From NCBI GenBank assembly GCA_002343395.1, contig DDSN01000134.1, forward strand, positions 230-6,581: a stretch of 6,352 nt of DNA. The letters run 5' to 3'. The stretch's first letter is position 1. The number at the start of each line of letters is the position of its first letter. This document shows, in pieces, positions 1 to 4,855 of this stretch. The notes below the pieces were generated by a model that did not search any database, was not told the DNA's origin, and worked only from the letters and a program-made list of their open reading frames with translations. Origin of the DNA: Hyphomonadaceae bacterium UBA2389. GTDB lineage: Bacteria; Pseudomonadota; Alphaproteobacteria; Caulobacterales; Aquidulcibacteraceae. The position numbers and the translations under genes are program-made.

Positions 1-281
1 ACGCCCATCACCTGCACGCCGAGCCCGTTGCCCACGCAGATGAAGCTCGTCATCGAGCGTATCGAGATCGCGTGGTTCCAGTCGAGGTTTTGTACATTCT
101 GGTTGATCGTCAGGATGTACTCACGCTGCGGGCTGATGTGGACGCGCACACGGCGATCGTCGAGCACGCCATAGCTGCGCACGTCGAGCGTCCGGAAGCA
201 GTCTCGCTCCGCCGTCTGCGGAGCGGGCGTGCTGGCGCACGCGCCAAGCATGACGAGAGCGGCGAGAAACGCGTTACGCAT
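1..281 (-). CDS. Small DUF6491-like lipoprotein, partial (3' end beyond window)
   Basis: The reading frame opens at an ATG (281-279, minus strand) and stays open to the window edge: 93 complete codons plus two bases. An AGGAAG ribosome binding site lies at 296-291, nine bases upstream. The N-terminus MRNAFLAALVMLGAC is a short lipoprotein signal with lipobox L12-G13-A14-C15, so the mature protein should be lipidated at Cys15 and sit in the periplasm, attached to a membrane. The mature part resembles the upstream neighbour without gaps (my hand alignment gives 28 identities over 68 residues, about 40%). It shares RDCF, NLDW/DLDW, an IRS motif and an IC-x-GNGLGV stretch. Cys28 and Cys82 are conserved in both copies and could form a disulfide (inference). 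I recognise the pattern as DUF6491 from memory; the function is unknown. By comparison with the neighbour, roughly 20-28 residues are missing beyond position 1. It lies five bases after the upstream paralogue's stop and is surely co-transcribed with it. Confidence 0.85.
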   Translation of the reverse strand, partial: MRNAFLAALVMLGACASTPAPQTAERDCFRTLDVRSYGVLDDRRVRVHISPQREYILTINQNVQNLDWNHAISIRSMTSFICVGNGLGVQVMG

Positions 282-286
282 GGCTG

Positions 287-652
287 TCAACTTCCTTGAA
301 CCGGAACGTCGTCGGGCAGACGCTCAATAGCCGAAACTGGGTAGGTGCGGCGCGGATCGCCGCCGATGATTTCAACGCCCAGCCCATTGCCAGTGCAAAT
401 CCAGCTGGAGGTCGAGCGGATCGCGATCGCCTGGGTCCAGTCCAGATCGCGCGCGTTGAACATCGTAGTGAGTTGGTAATGCCTATTGGCGCCCACGCTC
501 AACTTGATGTGGTTCTCATCGACATAGGAGAAGCCGCTTGCGGCGCTGGCGTTGAAGCAGTCGCGGTCGGCTGGCGCCTGCGTTTCGTCAGCCGGCGTCG
601 CGCAGGCGGTGAGGAGCAGGGCCGTGGTTGCGAAAAAGACGGTGCGAAGCAT
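287..652 (-). CDS. Small DUF6491-like lipoprotein, first gene of a tandem pair
   Basis: This is a 121-residue protein with a lipoprotein signal (MLRTVFFATTALLLTAC, lipobox L14-T15-A16-C17). A short Ala/Pro/Asp linker follows, then a compact domain from about residue 29: RDCF (30-33), a beta-rich middle with DLDW (69-72), IAIRS (76-80), WICTGNGLGVEIIGGDP (84-100) and a closing YPVSAIERLP (104-113). This is the pattern I associate with DUF6491, small exported proteins common in Caulobacterales and sphingomonads; no function is known to me. Cys32 and Cys86 of the mature part are shared with the downstream paralogue and may pair. The start is supported by a perfect AGGAGG at 665-660, seven bases before the ATG. 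The gene is divergent from murB, about 100 bp away. The pair probably arose by tandem duplication (inference from about 40% identity and adjacency). There is no direct evidence for a cell-wall role beyond location. Confidence 0.88.
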   Translation of the reverse strand: MLRTVFFATTALLLTACATPADETQAPADRDCFNASAASGFSYVDENHIKLSVGANRHYQLTTMFNARDLDWTQAIAIRSTSSWICTGNGLGVEIIGGDPRRTYPVSAIERLPDDVPVQGS

Positions 653-659
653 GGATAAG

Positions 660-665
660 CCTCCT
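660..665 (-). promoter_or_regulatory. Strong Shine-Dalgarno (AGGAGG) of the first lipoprotein gene
   Basis: On the minus strand 665-660 reads AGGAGG, a full match to the anti-Shine-Dalgarno core, seven bases before the ATG at 652. It fixes the start of the first lipoprotein and suggests efficient translation. murB, facing the other way, has only a weak AGG at 742-744, ten bases from its ATG. Confidence 0.8.
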
Positions 666-675
666 GTTGCTGAGC

Positions 676-704
676 ATTATGGACATGCATTGGGCGCCTG
701 TGGA
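676..704 (-). promoter_or_regulatory. Candidate sigma-70-type promoter of the lipoprotein pair
   Basis: Read on the minus strand, TCCACA (704-699; four of six matches to TTGACA) is followed after 17 bases by CATAAT (681-676; five of six matches to TATAAT). The predicted transcript would begin near 669, giving a short leader that still just contains the AGGAGG at 665-660. Position and spacing are good, but the -35 match is only moderate and the leader is unusually tight. I found no convincing promoter for murB in the same gap, although murB must have one there. Confidence 0.3.
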
Positions 705-754
705 GGTCACATGGGGTTGATTGCGGTCAAATCCGTGCTGTAGGCCCATCAACA

Positions 755-1687
755 ATGAGTGATCTTTCCCTGCCGCGGGTTCGCGGCCAGCTCTTGCGCG
801 GCGAGATTTTGGCGCCGTTCACGTGGTTTCGGGTAGGCGGGCCCGCTGACGCGCTTTTCATCCCCGCTGACGCGGAGGACCTGGGGCAATTTCTGTCCGC
901 GCTTCCTGAAGAAGTCTCCGTGCTGCCCATTGGGGTCGGGTCAAACCTGATCGTGCGCGACGGCGGCGTGCCGGGCGTGGTGATCCGCTTGGCGGGGCGG
1001 CAGTTCGCGCAGATCGAGGGGCTCGACGATGCCCGCTTGCGCGCTGGCGCGGGCGCGCTCGACTCCATGGTCGCGAAAGCGGCGGCGAAGGCGGGCATTG
1101 CCGGCCTTGAGTTTTTCGTCGGGGTCCCAGGCACGATCGGCGGCGCGCTGACCATGAATGCGGGGTGCTACGGGCGCGAAACCTGCGACGTCCTCGTTGA
1201 GGCGACAGCGCTCAATCGTCGGGGCGAACGCGTGACGCTGCGCGGCGCCGACTTTGGTTTCAGCTATCGCCGCAACGCATTGCCGGAAGAGCTCATCTTC
1301 ATCGACGCGTTGTTTCAGGGGCATGCCGACGATCCCAGCGCGATCGCCGCGCGCATGGTAGAAATCACCGAGCGGCGAGAGAGCGCGCAGCCTATCCGCG
1401 AAAAAACTGGCGGCTCAACGTTCAAGAACCCTGAGCTCGACAGCGGCGAAAAACTCTCCGCCTGGAAACTCGTGGATGAAGCGGGCATGCGCGGGGCGCG
1501 GCGCGGCGGCGCTCAAGTCAGCGAAAAGCACGCCAACTTCTTGATCAACACGGGCGCGGCGACAGCCGCCGACATCGAAGGTCTGGGCGAGGATGTTCGC
1601 GCCGCGGTCAGGGCCAAGCACGGCGTCGACCTGCAGTGGGAGATCAAGCGGGTTGGACGGCCGGTCTCTTCGCCTTCGGCAACCTGA
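755..1687 (+). CDS. murB: UDP-N-acetylenolpyruvoylglucosamine reductase (MurB)
   Basis: Cytoplasmic FAD enzyme that uses NADPH to reduce UDP-GlcNAc-enolpyruvate to UDP-MurNAc, the second committed step of peptidoglycan precursor synthesis. The 310 residues fit the family. Seen in order: TWFRVGGPADALF (23-35); the FAD-binding segment PIGVGSNLIVRDGGVPGVVI (58-77); GLEFFVGVPGTIGGALTMNAGCYG (117-140); SYRRN (170-174), where Arg172 matches the catalytic Arg of the SYR motif; GGSTFKNP (219-226), with Ser221 as the expected proton donor; SAWKLVDEAG (235-244); GGAQVSEKHANFLIN (251-265); and LQWEIKRVG (293-301), with Glu296 as the last catalytic residue. All key residues are present, so the enzyme should be active. 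The ATG at 755 gives a normal N-terminus but has only a weak ribosome binding site. After the family's usual end (KRVG) a nine-residue tail, RPVSSPSAT, lies entirely inside the overlap with the convergent acyltransferase gene. Genes on both sides face the other way, so murB appears to be a single-gene transcript. Confidence 0.97.
   Translation: MSDLSLPRVRGQLLRGEILAPFTWFRVGGPADALFIPADAEDLGQFLSALPEEVSVLPIGVGSNLIVRDGGVPGVVIRLAGRQFAQIEGLDDARLRAGAGALDSMVAKAAAKAGIAGLEFFVGVPGTIGGALTMNAGCYGRETCDVLVEATALNRRGERVTLRGADFGFSYRRNALPEELIFIDALFQGHADDPSAIAARMVEITERRESAQPIREKTGGSTFKNPELDSGEKLSAWKLVDEAGMRGARRGGAQVSEKHANFLINTGAATAADIEGLGEDVRAAVRAKHGVDLQWEIKRVGRPVSSPSAT
1644..1687. other. 44 bp convergent coding overlap, murB / acyltransferase
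   Basis: The murB stop (TGA, 1685-1687) lies inside the acyltransferase frame, whose own stop is TGA at 1646-1644 on the other strand. The two mRNAs therefore share 44 bp of complementary coding sequence, and no intergenic terminator can exist between them. Both C-terminal tails in the overlap look expendable (RPVSSPSAT in MurB; a basic Pro/Lys/Arg tail in the acyltransferase). Confidence 0.9.
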
Positions 1688-2696
1688 TCCGCTCCAGCGG
1701 CGAAGCGAGGATGCCGAGCAGGACCGAAAACGCGATCGCCAAGGGCCAAACCGCGAACTTGTCCCAGTCATAGGCTTTGCCGATTTGCGCTGCGCCCCAA
1801 TAGCCCAAGCCTTGCCACATGTAGATTGAGTAGCCATTGGCGATGAACGGCGTCAGCAAGGGGGATTGAGCGGCGGCGTTCAGGAGTTTTCCGCTGACGC
1901 CGCGCGTGATCATCAGGAAGAACGCCACCCAAGCGCAGCAAAATAAGAAGAAGATGGCGTTGGGAGGGAACTTGTTGGTCTGCATGTTGAACGTGAACTG
2001 TCCGGGAAACGCCAGGAACAGCGCCGCCAAGGTCGCCGCCGCGAACACGAAGAGCAGCGCGAAATCCGTCAGCTTGTAGCGCGCGTAGTTGTGCGCAAGG
2101 GCGTACCCGAAGCCGGCCCAGAGCGCGTAGAACACGATCGTTTGCGCAATGCCCAGCCGTGTTTCGTCCAGCATATCCACGGCAAGCGCCAACAGAGCGC
2201 CGCCGATGGCTTGAGACCAGAGCGGCGCGCGCGCACGCGCCGCTAACGGTCCCAGAAAAGGCATCACCGCCATCACAACCAGAAACGGCGCGACGAACCA
2301 AAGATGCCAGTTCAGCATCGGGGCCGAACGGCCGGCGCCGCCGTTCACGGGATTGAGCCACGCGATCAAGGTCTCGAGCGGGGCGTCCCGATAGCGCAGC
2401 GCGATCATGAGCGACGCGGCGACGAGCGCGTAGGCGAAGTAGGGAACCAGGATGCGCACGGCGCGCCGCGCGAGGAAGTCGAGATAGGGCGTCTTGGCGC
2501 CGCGCTCCGCCAGGAAGTAAGCGGCCCCCGAGATCATGAAGATCAGCGGCATCTCGAACAGGAAGAGCGAGGCGCGATCCCACGGGGCAAGGTGGAGCCA
2601 GAACATGCCGTGGATGGCGATGATGATGTAGGCCATCAGCGCGCCGCGCGCGACATCAAGCCCAACGACACGTCCGTTCGCTCGCTCGCTCGCCAT
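1644..2696 (-). CDS. Membrane acyltransferase, acyltransferase-3 (AT3) family
   Basis: This 350-residue, very hydrophobic protein resembles the AT3 family (Acyl_transf_3; OpgC/OatA-like membrane domains), inner-membrane enzymes that move acetyl or other acyl groups onto extracytoplasmic sugars. Seen: VVGLDVARG near the N-terminus (10-18); a first membrane segment carrying His29, with Arg17 eleven residues earlier (the family usually has an Arg-X10-His pair); FEMPLIFMISGAAYFLA (47-63); RRAVRILVPYF (77-87); LNWHLWFVAPFLVVMAVMP (128-146), a typical family signature; and NGYSIYMWQG (287-296). About ten membrane segments are likely. There is no fused SGNH domain, so it is a stand-alone transporter/transferase domain. 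GGAGG-type binding site GGAGG at 2710-2706 sits nine bases before the ATG. The C-terminal basic tail (about residues 336-350) is encoded in the overlap with murB. The substrate is unknown; a cell-envelope glycan is a guess from context. It is an unusual interruption between murB and ddl. Confidence 0.85.
   Translation of the reverse strand: MASERANGRVVGLDVARGALMAYIIIAIHGMFWLHLAPWDRASLFLFEMPLIFMISGAAYFLAERGAKTPYLDFLARRAVRILVPYFAYALVAASLMIALRYRDAPLETLIAWLNPVNGGAGRSAPMLNWHLWFVAPFLVVMAVMPFLGPLAARARAPLWSQAIGGALLALAVDMLDETRLGIAQTIVFYALWAGFGYALAHNYARYKLTDFALLFVFAAATLAALFLAFPGQFTFNMQTNKFPPNAIFFLFCCAWVAFFLMITRGVSGKLLNAAAQSPLLTPFIANGYSIYMWQGLGYWGAAQIGKAYDWDKFAVWPLAIAFSVLLGILASPLERIRLPKAKRPAVQPA
2221..2244 (-). 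repeat. Perfect 9 bp inverted repeat inside the acyltransferase gene
   Basis: AGCGGCGCG (2221-2229) and its exact reverse complement CGCGCCGCT (2236-2244) flank a six-base loop. In the acyltransferase transcript this would form a very stable GC hairpin. It encodes the loop sequence around residues 151-158 (LAARARAP) between membrane segments. GC-rich codons favour such structures by chance, so a function is not implied. Confidence 0.7.
2679..2693 (-). repeat. Tetranucleotide tandem repeat (CGCT, 3.75 copies) at the acyltransferase start
   Basis: Plus-strand positions 2679-2693 are CGCTCGCTCGCTCGC, with a degenerate CGTT unit just before at 2675-2678. The repeat encodes residues 2-6 of the acyltransferase directly after the ATG. 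The unit is not a multiple of three, so a gain or loss would shift the frame. Confidence 0.85.
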
Positions 2697-2834
2697 GCCC
2701 CCGAACCTCCGCTCCTGAGTGTGTGCCTCTCCGCTCGCGCCGAGTCATGCGCTCTTACCGGTCAACGCCTTGTTATGCGCGCCTGGGCTAAACGCGTGGG
2801 GCGGGGTGGCGTGCGGCGCGAAATTTGTGATTTG

Positions 2835-2862
2835 TTTACCGAAACGAAAAATTCACTATAAA
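2835..2862 (+). promoter_or_regulatory. Candidate sigma-70-type promoter of the ddl-ftsQ-ftsA operon
   Basis: TTTACC (2835-2840; four of six matches to TTGACA) and TATAAA (2857-2862; five of six matches to TATAAT) are 16 bases apart in the middle of the only AT-rich stretch of the window. Transcription would begin near 2869, about 126 bases before the ddl ATG. Location and composition support it; no experimental evidence is available. Confidence 0.45.
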
Positions 2863-2886
2863 AATCAAGCAATAATGTGCTGCATC

Positions 2887-2917
2887 CCAACCTTGCCTTA
2901 ACCTCGATGCGTATCAT
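2887..2917 (+). promoter_or_regulatory. Candidate CtrA-type promoter (CCAA-N7-TTAACC, then TATCAT)
   Basis: Positions 2887-2903 read CCAA, seven bases, TTAACC: a perfect right half and a half-matching left half of the TTAA-N7-TTAAC box bound by the alphaproteobacterial cell-cycle regulator CtrA. A TATCAT (2912-2917; five of six matches to TATAAT) follows, with its centre about 20 bp after the box centre. The box would therefore cover the -35 region, as in CtrA-activated promoters. In Caulobacter crescentus CtrA controls ftsQA transcription, which fits this position, but the left half-site is poor. Confidence 0.35.
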
Positions 2918-2994
2918 TGTGAGACGTTGGAGCGGACGCAGAAAAAGCGTTTGCCTAGCGGCGATGGGTCGGCGTTGTTGGGTTGAGGCGCGAA

Positions 2995-3915
2995 ATGGCG
3001 CGGGTGGTGGTATTGCTTGGGGGCTTAAGCCCCGAACGGCCTGTGAGCTTAAGCTCAGGGGCGGGATGCGCGGCGGCGTTGCGTCGGTTGGGCCATGAGG
3101 CGATCGAGGTCGATCCCCAGGCGTCCGACTGGATTGAGCGCCTGCGGAGAGAAGCTCCCGACATGGTGTTTAACGCGCTCCATGGCGAATGGGGCGAGGA
3201 CGGCCGCACGCAAGGCGTGTTGGACTATCTGAAGCTGCCCTATACGCACTCGGGTGTCCTCGCGTCGGCGCTCGCGATGGACAAGGACAAGTCGAAAGCT
3301 GTTTTCGCGCAGGCCGGTCTGCCGCTCGCGAACGGCAAGCTGATGCATCGGTTGGAAGCGGCCAAGGCGCACCCCATGCCGGCGCCGTATGTGGTCAAAC
3401 CGAACGCGCAAGGTTCTTCCGTCGGCGTCTTCATTGTGCGCGAGGGCGCCAATCGGCCGCCGGAGCAATTGCTCGATCCCGATTGGACGTTCGGGGAAGA
3501 GGTTCTGGTCGAGGAGTTCATCGACGGCAAGGAACTGACCGTCGCCGTTATGCATGATCGCGGCGCGCTGGCCGTTACCGAAATCTTCGTGACCAGCGAC
3601 GGCGATTGGTATGATTTCGACGCCAAGTACGCCGAGGGCGGGTCGCGCCACGTCGTGCCGGCGAACATCCCTCAAGCGGTCTCCGAACAACTCATGCGCG
3701 CCGCCGAAGCCGCGCACCATGCGTTGGGATGCAGGGGCGTGACGCGTTCCGATTTCCGCTACGATCCGAAGCGCAATCGCATCGCGCTGCTGGAGGTGAA
3801 CACACAGCCGGGGATGACGCCTACGTCGCTCGTGCCGGAACAGGCGGCGCATATCGGCATGTCCTATGATGATCTCGTCGCCTGGATCGTGGGAGACGCG
3901 TCATGGCCTCGGTGA
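2995..3915 (+). CDS. ddl: D-alanine--D-alanine ligase (Ddl)
   Basis: Cytoplasmic ATP-grasp enzyme that joins two D-alanines, making the dipeptide that MurF adds to the peptidoglycan precursor. I chose the ATG at 2995 (306 residues), six bases after GAGG (2985-2988); a TTG at 2983 would add four residues but overlaps that site. Visible in this numbering: GGLSPERPVSLSSG (9-22) with Glu14; NALHGEWGEDG (60-70) with His63; the lysine of YVVKPNAQGSSVG (132-144) and its flexible Ser loop; YDFDAKY (206-212) with the Lys211-Tyr212 loop over the active site; TRSDF (250-254) with Arg251 and Asp253; and LLEVNTQPGMTPTSLVPEQA (265-284) with metal ligands Glu267 and Asn269 and substrate-binding Ser278. All match the E. 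coli DdlB residues, so it should be active. It overlaps ftsQ by 13 bases, indicating translational coupling. Its early codons contain two palindromes, listed separately. Confidence 0.97.
   Translation: MARVVVLLGGLSPERPVSLSSGAGCAAALRRLGHEAIEVDPQASDWIERLRREAPDMVFNALHGEWGEDGRTQGVLDYLKLPYTHSGVLASALAMDKDKSKAVFAQAGLPLANGKLMHRLEAAKAHPMPAPYVVKPNAQGSSVGVFIVREGANRPPEQLLDPDWTFGEEVLVEEFIDGKELTVAVMHDRGALAVTEIFVTSDGDWYDFDAKYAEGGSRHVVPANIPQAVSEQLMRAAEAAHHALGCRGVTRSDFRYDPKRNRIALLEVNTQPGMTPTSLVPEQAAHIGMSYDDLVAWIVGDASWPR
3020..3033 (+). repeat. Perfect 14 bp palindrome GGGGCTTAAGCCCC in early ddl
   Basis: The palindrome is centred between 3026 and 3027 and begins 25 bases after the A of the ddl ATG. As RNA it could fold into a five-base-pair stem with a UUAA tetraloop; as DNA it is a two-fold symmetric site. 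It encodes Gly-Leu-Ser-Pro of the N-terminal motif, using the TTA leucine codon. Confidence 0.95.
3044..3057 (+). repeat. Perfect 14 bp palindrome TGAGCTTAAGCTCA in early ddl
   Basis: Its centre, between 3050 and 3051, is exactly 24 bp from that of the first palindrome, and the two share the core GCTTAAGC. Again a five-base-pair stem with a UUAA loop is possible. It encodes the Val-Ser-Leu-Ser-Ser stretch, again with leucine as TTA. Confidence 0.95.
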
Positions 3916-4853
3916 GAGCCCGCCGCGCCGCCCGCGCCGCCGAACCGCCGCGTCGAGGCCGCCGCCCTGCCGCGCCGCCGCCGTCATTCGACGGCATGCC
4001 GCGCTTGGCGCGCATCAAGCTTTCGGGCGGATTGAGTTCGGACGATGTGCCGGTCAACAGCAAAAGCCTCGCGCTGGGACTGACCGGCGTGGTGATCTTC
4101 ATAGGCATCGCCGTGGCGGGCGCCACCTGGCTTGGCTCTTCCTTGTTCGATGCGCGTGAGGCCTTCGCGCGCAGCGCAGACGCAGTGGCCGCCAACGTCG
4201 GCTTCGAAATCGCCGAAGTCGAAGTCGATCGGATGCCGCACGCCTTGCCGATCTCCGATGCGCGCAAGCAAGAGGTTCGCACGCTCATCCGCGGCGGGGA
4301 TAGCCGCTCGATCCTCGCGGCCGACCCTCAAGAGGTCAGAGCCCGCATCGAAAATCTGGACTGGGTCGCGCAAGCCCGCGTGCGCCGGCTTTGGCCATCG
4401 ACGCTGCGCATCGAAGTCGAGCGCCGCCAGGAGTACGCGGTCTGGGAAAACGAGGGGCGCAGGTCGGTTATCGACGTCAACGGCGAAGCCTTGGCCGCCG
4501 CCGACGCCAACGACTTTCCCGATCTTGTGCGCGTTGTCGGCGCGGGCGCCGGTCCTGCCGCGCCGCCCTTGCTCGACGCGCTTGAAGGCTTGCCCGAGGT
4601 TCGCGAACGCACGGCGCAGCTTGTTCGCGTGAACGACCGGCGCTGGAGCCTTGAACTGGTTTCCGGACTGGAGATCGCGCTTCCGGACGAGGGCGCGGCC
4701 GAAGCGCTGGTGCGGCTGGAGCATCTGCAAAAGCGTTATGCGCTGCTCGACCGTCCGATCGCCGCGCTCGACATGCGCGCTCCGGGCAGGCTTGCCGTGC
4801 GCATTCATCCTGAACTCGCAGGCGGTCCGCGCGCCTTGTTGGGCGGGGTGTGA
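3903..4853 (+). CDS. ftsQ: Cell division protein FtsQ
   Basis: FtsQ is a bitopic inner-membrane protein of the divisome that, with FtsB and FtsL, links early FtsZ/FtsA assembly to septal peptidoglycan synthesis. Seen in the 316 residues: a cytoplasmic tail of about 50 residues, very rich in Arg, Ala and Pro up to about residue 27; one membrane segment at about 56-80 (LALGLTGVVIFIGIAVAGAT); a POTRA domain at about 99-173, beginning GFEIAEVEVD and closing with the family-typical LDWVAQARVRRLWPSTLRIE (152-171); then the beta domain from about 176 (YAVWENEGRRSVIDVNGEAL) to about 303. The length is normal for alphaproteobacteria. The start has GGGAG at 3891-3895, seven bases upstream, and lies inside the end of ddl (13 base overlap). 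The stop TGA overlaps the possible GTG start of ftsA. The POTRA segment DRMPHALPISDAR departs from the usual Gly-Arg/Asn-Arg turn, but overall family identity is clear. Confidence 0.94.
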   Translation: MASVRARRAARAAEPPRRGRRPAAPPPSFDGMPRLARIKLSGGLSSDDVPVNSKSLALGLTGVVIFIGIAVAGATWLGSSLFDAREAFARSADAVAANVGFEIAEVEVDRMPHALPISDARKQEVRTLIRGGDSRSILAADPQEVRARIENLDWVAQARVRRLWPSTLRIEVERRQEYAVWENEGRRSVIDVNGEALAAADANDFPDLVRVVGAGAGPAAPPLLDALEGLPEVRERTAQLVRVNDRRWSLELVSGLEIALPDEGAAEALVRLEHLQKRYALLDRPIAALDMRAPGRLAVRIHPELAGGPRALLGGV

Positions 4854-4855
4854 GC

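Larger units (their letters stand above)
2697..2994. other. Divergent intergenic region between acyltransferase and ddl (298 bp)
   Basis: No credible gene is visible here. The part nearest the acyltransferase (2697-2819) is GC-rich and holds its GGAGG site, but I find no convincing minus-strand promoter; TTGACC at 2765-2760 has no good -10 element. From about 2820 to 2880 the composition turns sharply AT-rich, typical of a promoter, and two plus-strand promoter-like elements follow (2835-2862 and 2887-2917). The last 70 bp form the leader of ddl, ending in GAGG at 2985-2988, six bases before its ATG. Confidence 0.7.

Noticed and set aside
296..743. Open plus-strand frames opposite the lipoprotein gene
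   Set aside because: They are shadows of the minus-strand lipoprotein: no family motif, no binding site, and the opposite strand has a lipobox, a paralogue and a perfect AGGAGG.
1650..1664. Near-repeat of TTGGACGGCCG in murB and in ftsA (around 5972)
   Set aside because: It is a short, GC-rich coding coincidence in unrelated protein contexts.
2742..2746. GAGTC (a GANTC site, methylated by CcrM in alphaproteobacteria), and another (GAATC) at 6317-6321
   Set aside because: Single GANTC pentamers are expected by chance; their placement in the two gaps is suggestive but not enough for a regulatory call.
2304..2901. Plus-strand frames (185 and 60 residues) running across the acyltransferase 5' end and the intergenic region
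   Set aside because: They are highly charged or low-complexity, lie opposite a clear membrane protein, have no binding site and cross the AT-rich promoter island.
2983..2994. TTG start four codons upstream for ddl
   Set aside because: The TTG overlaps the GAGG that serves the ATG at 2995 and has no binding site of its own at good spacing.
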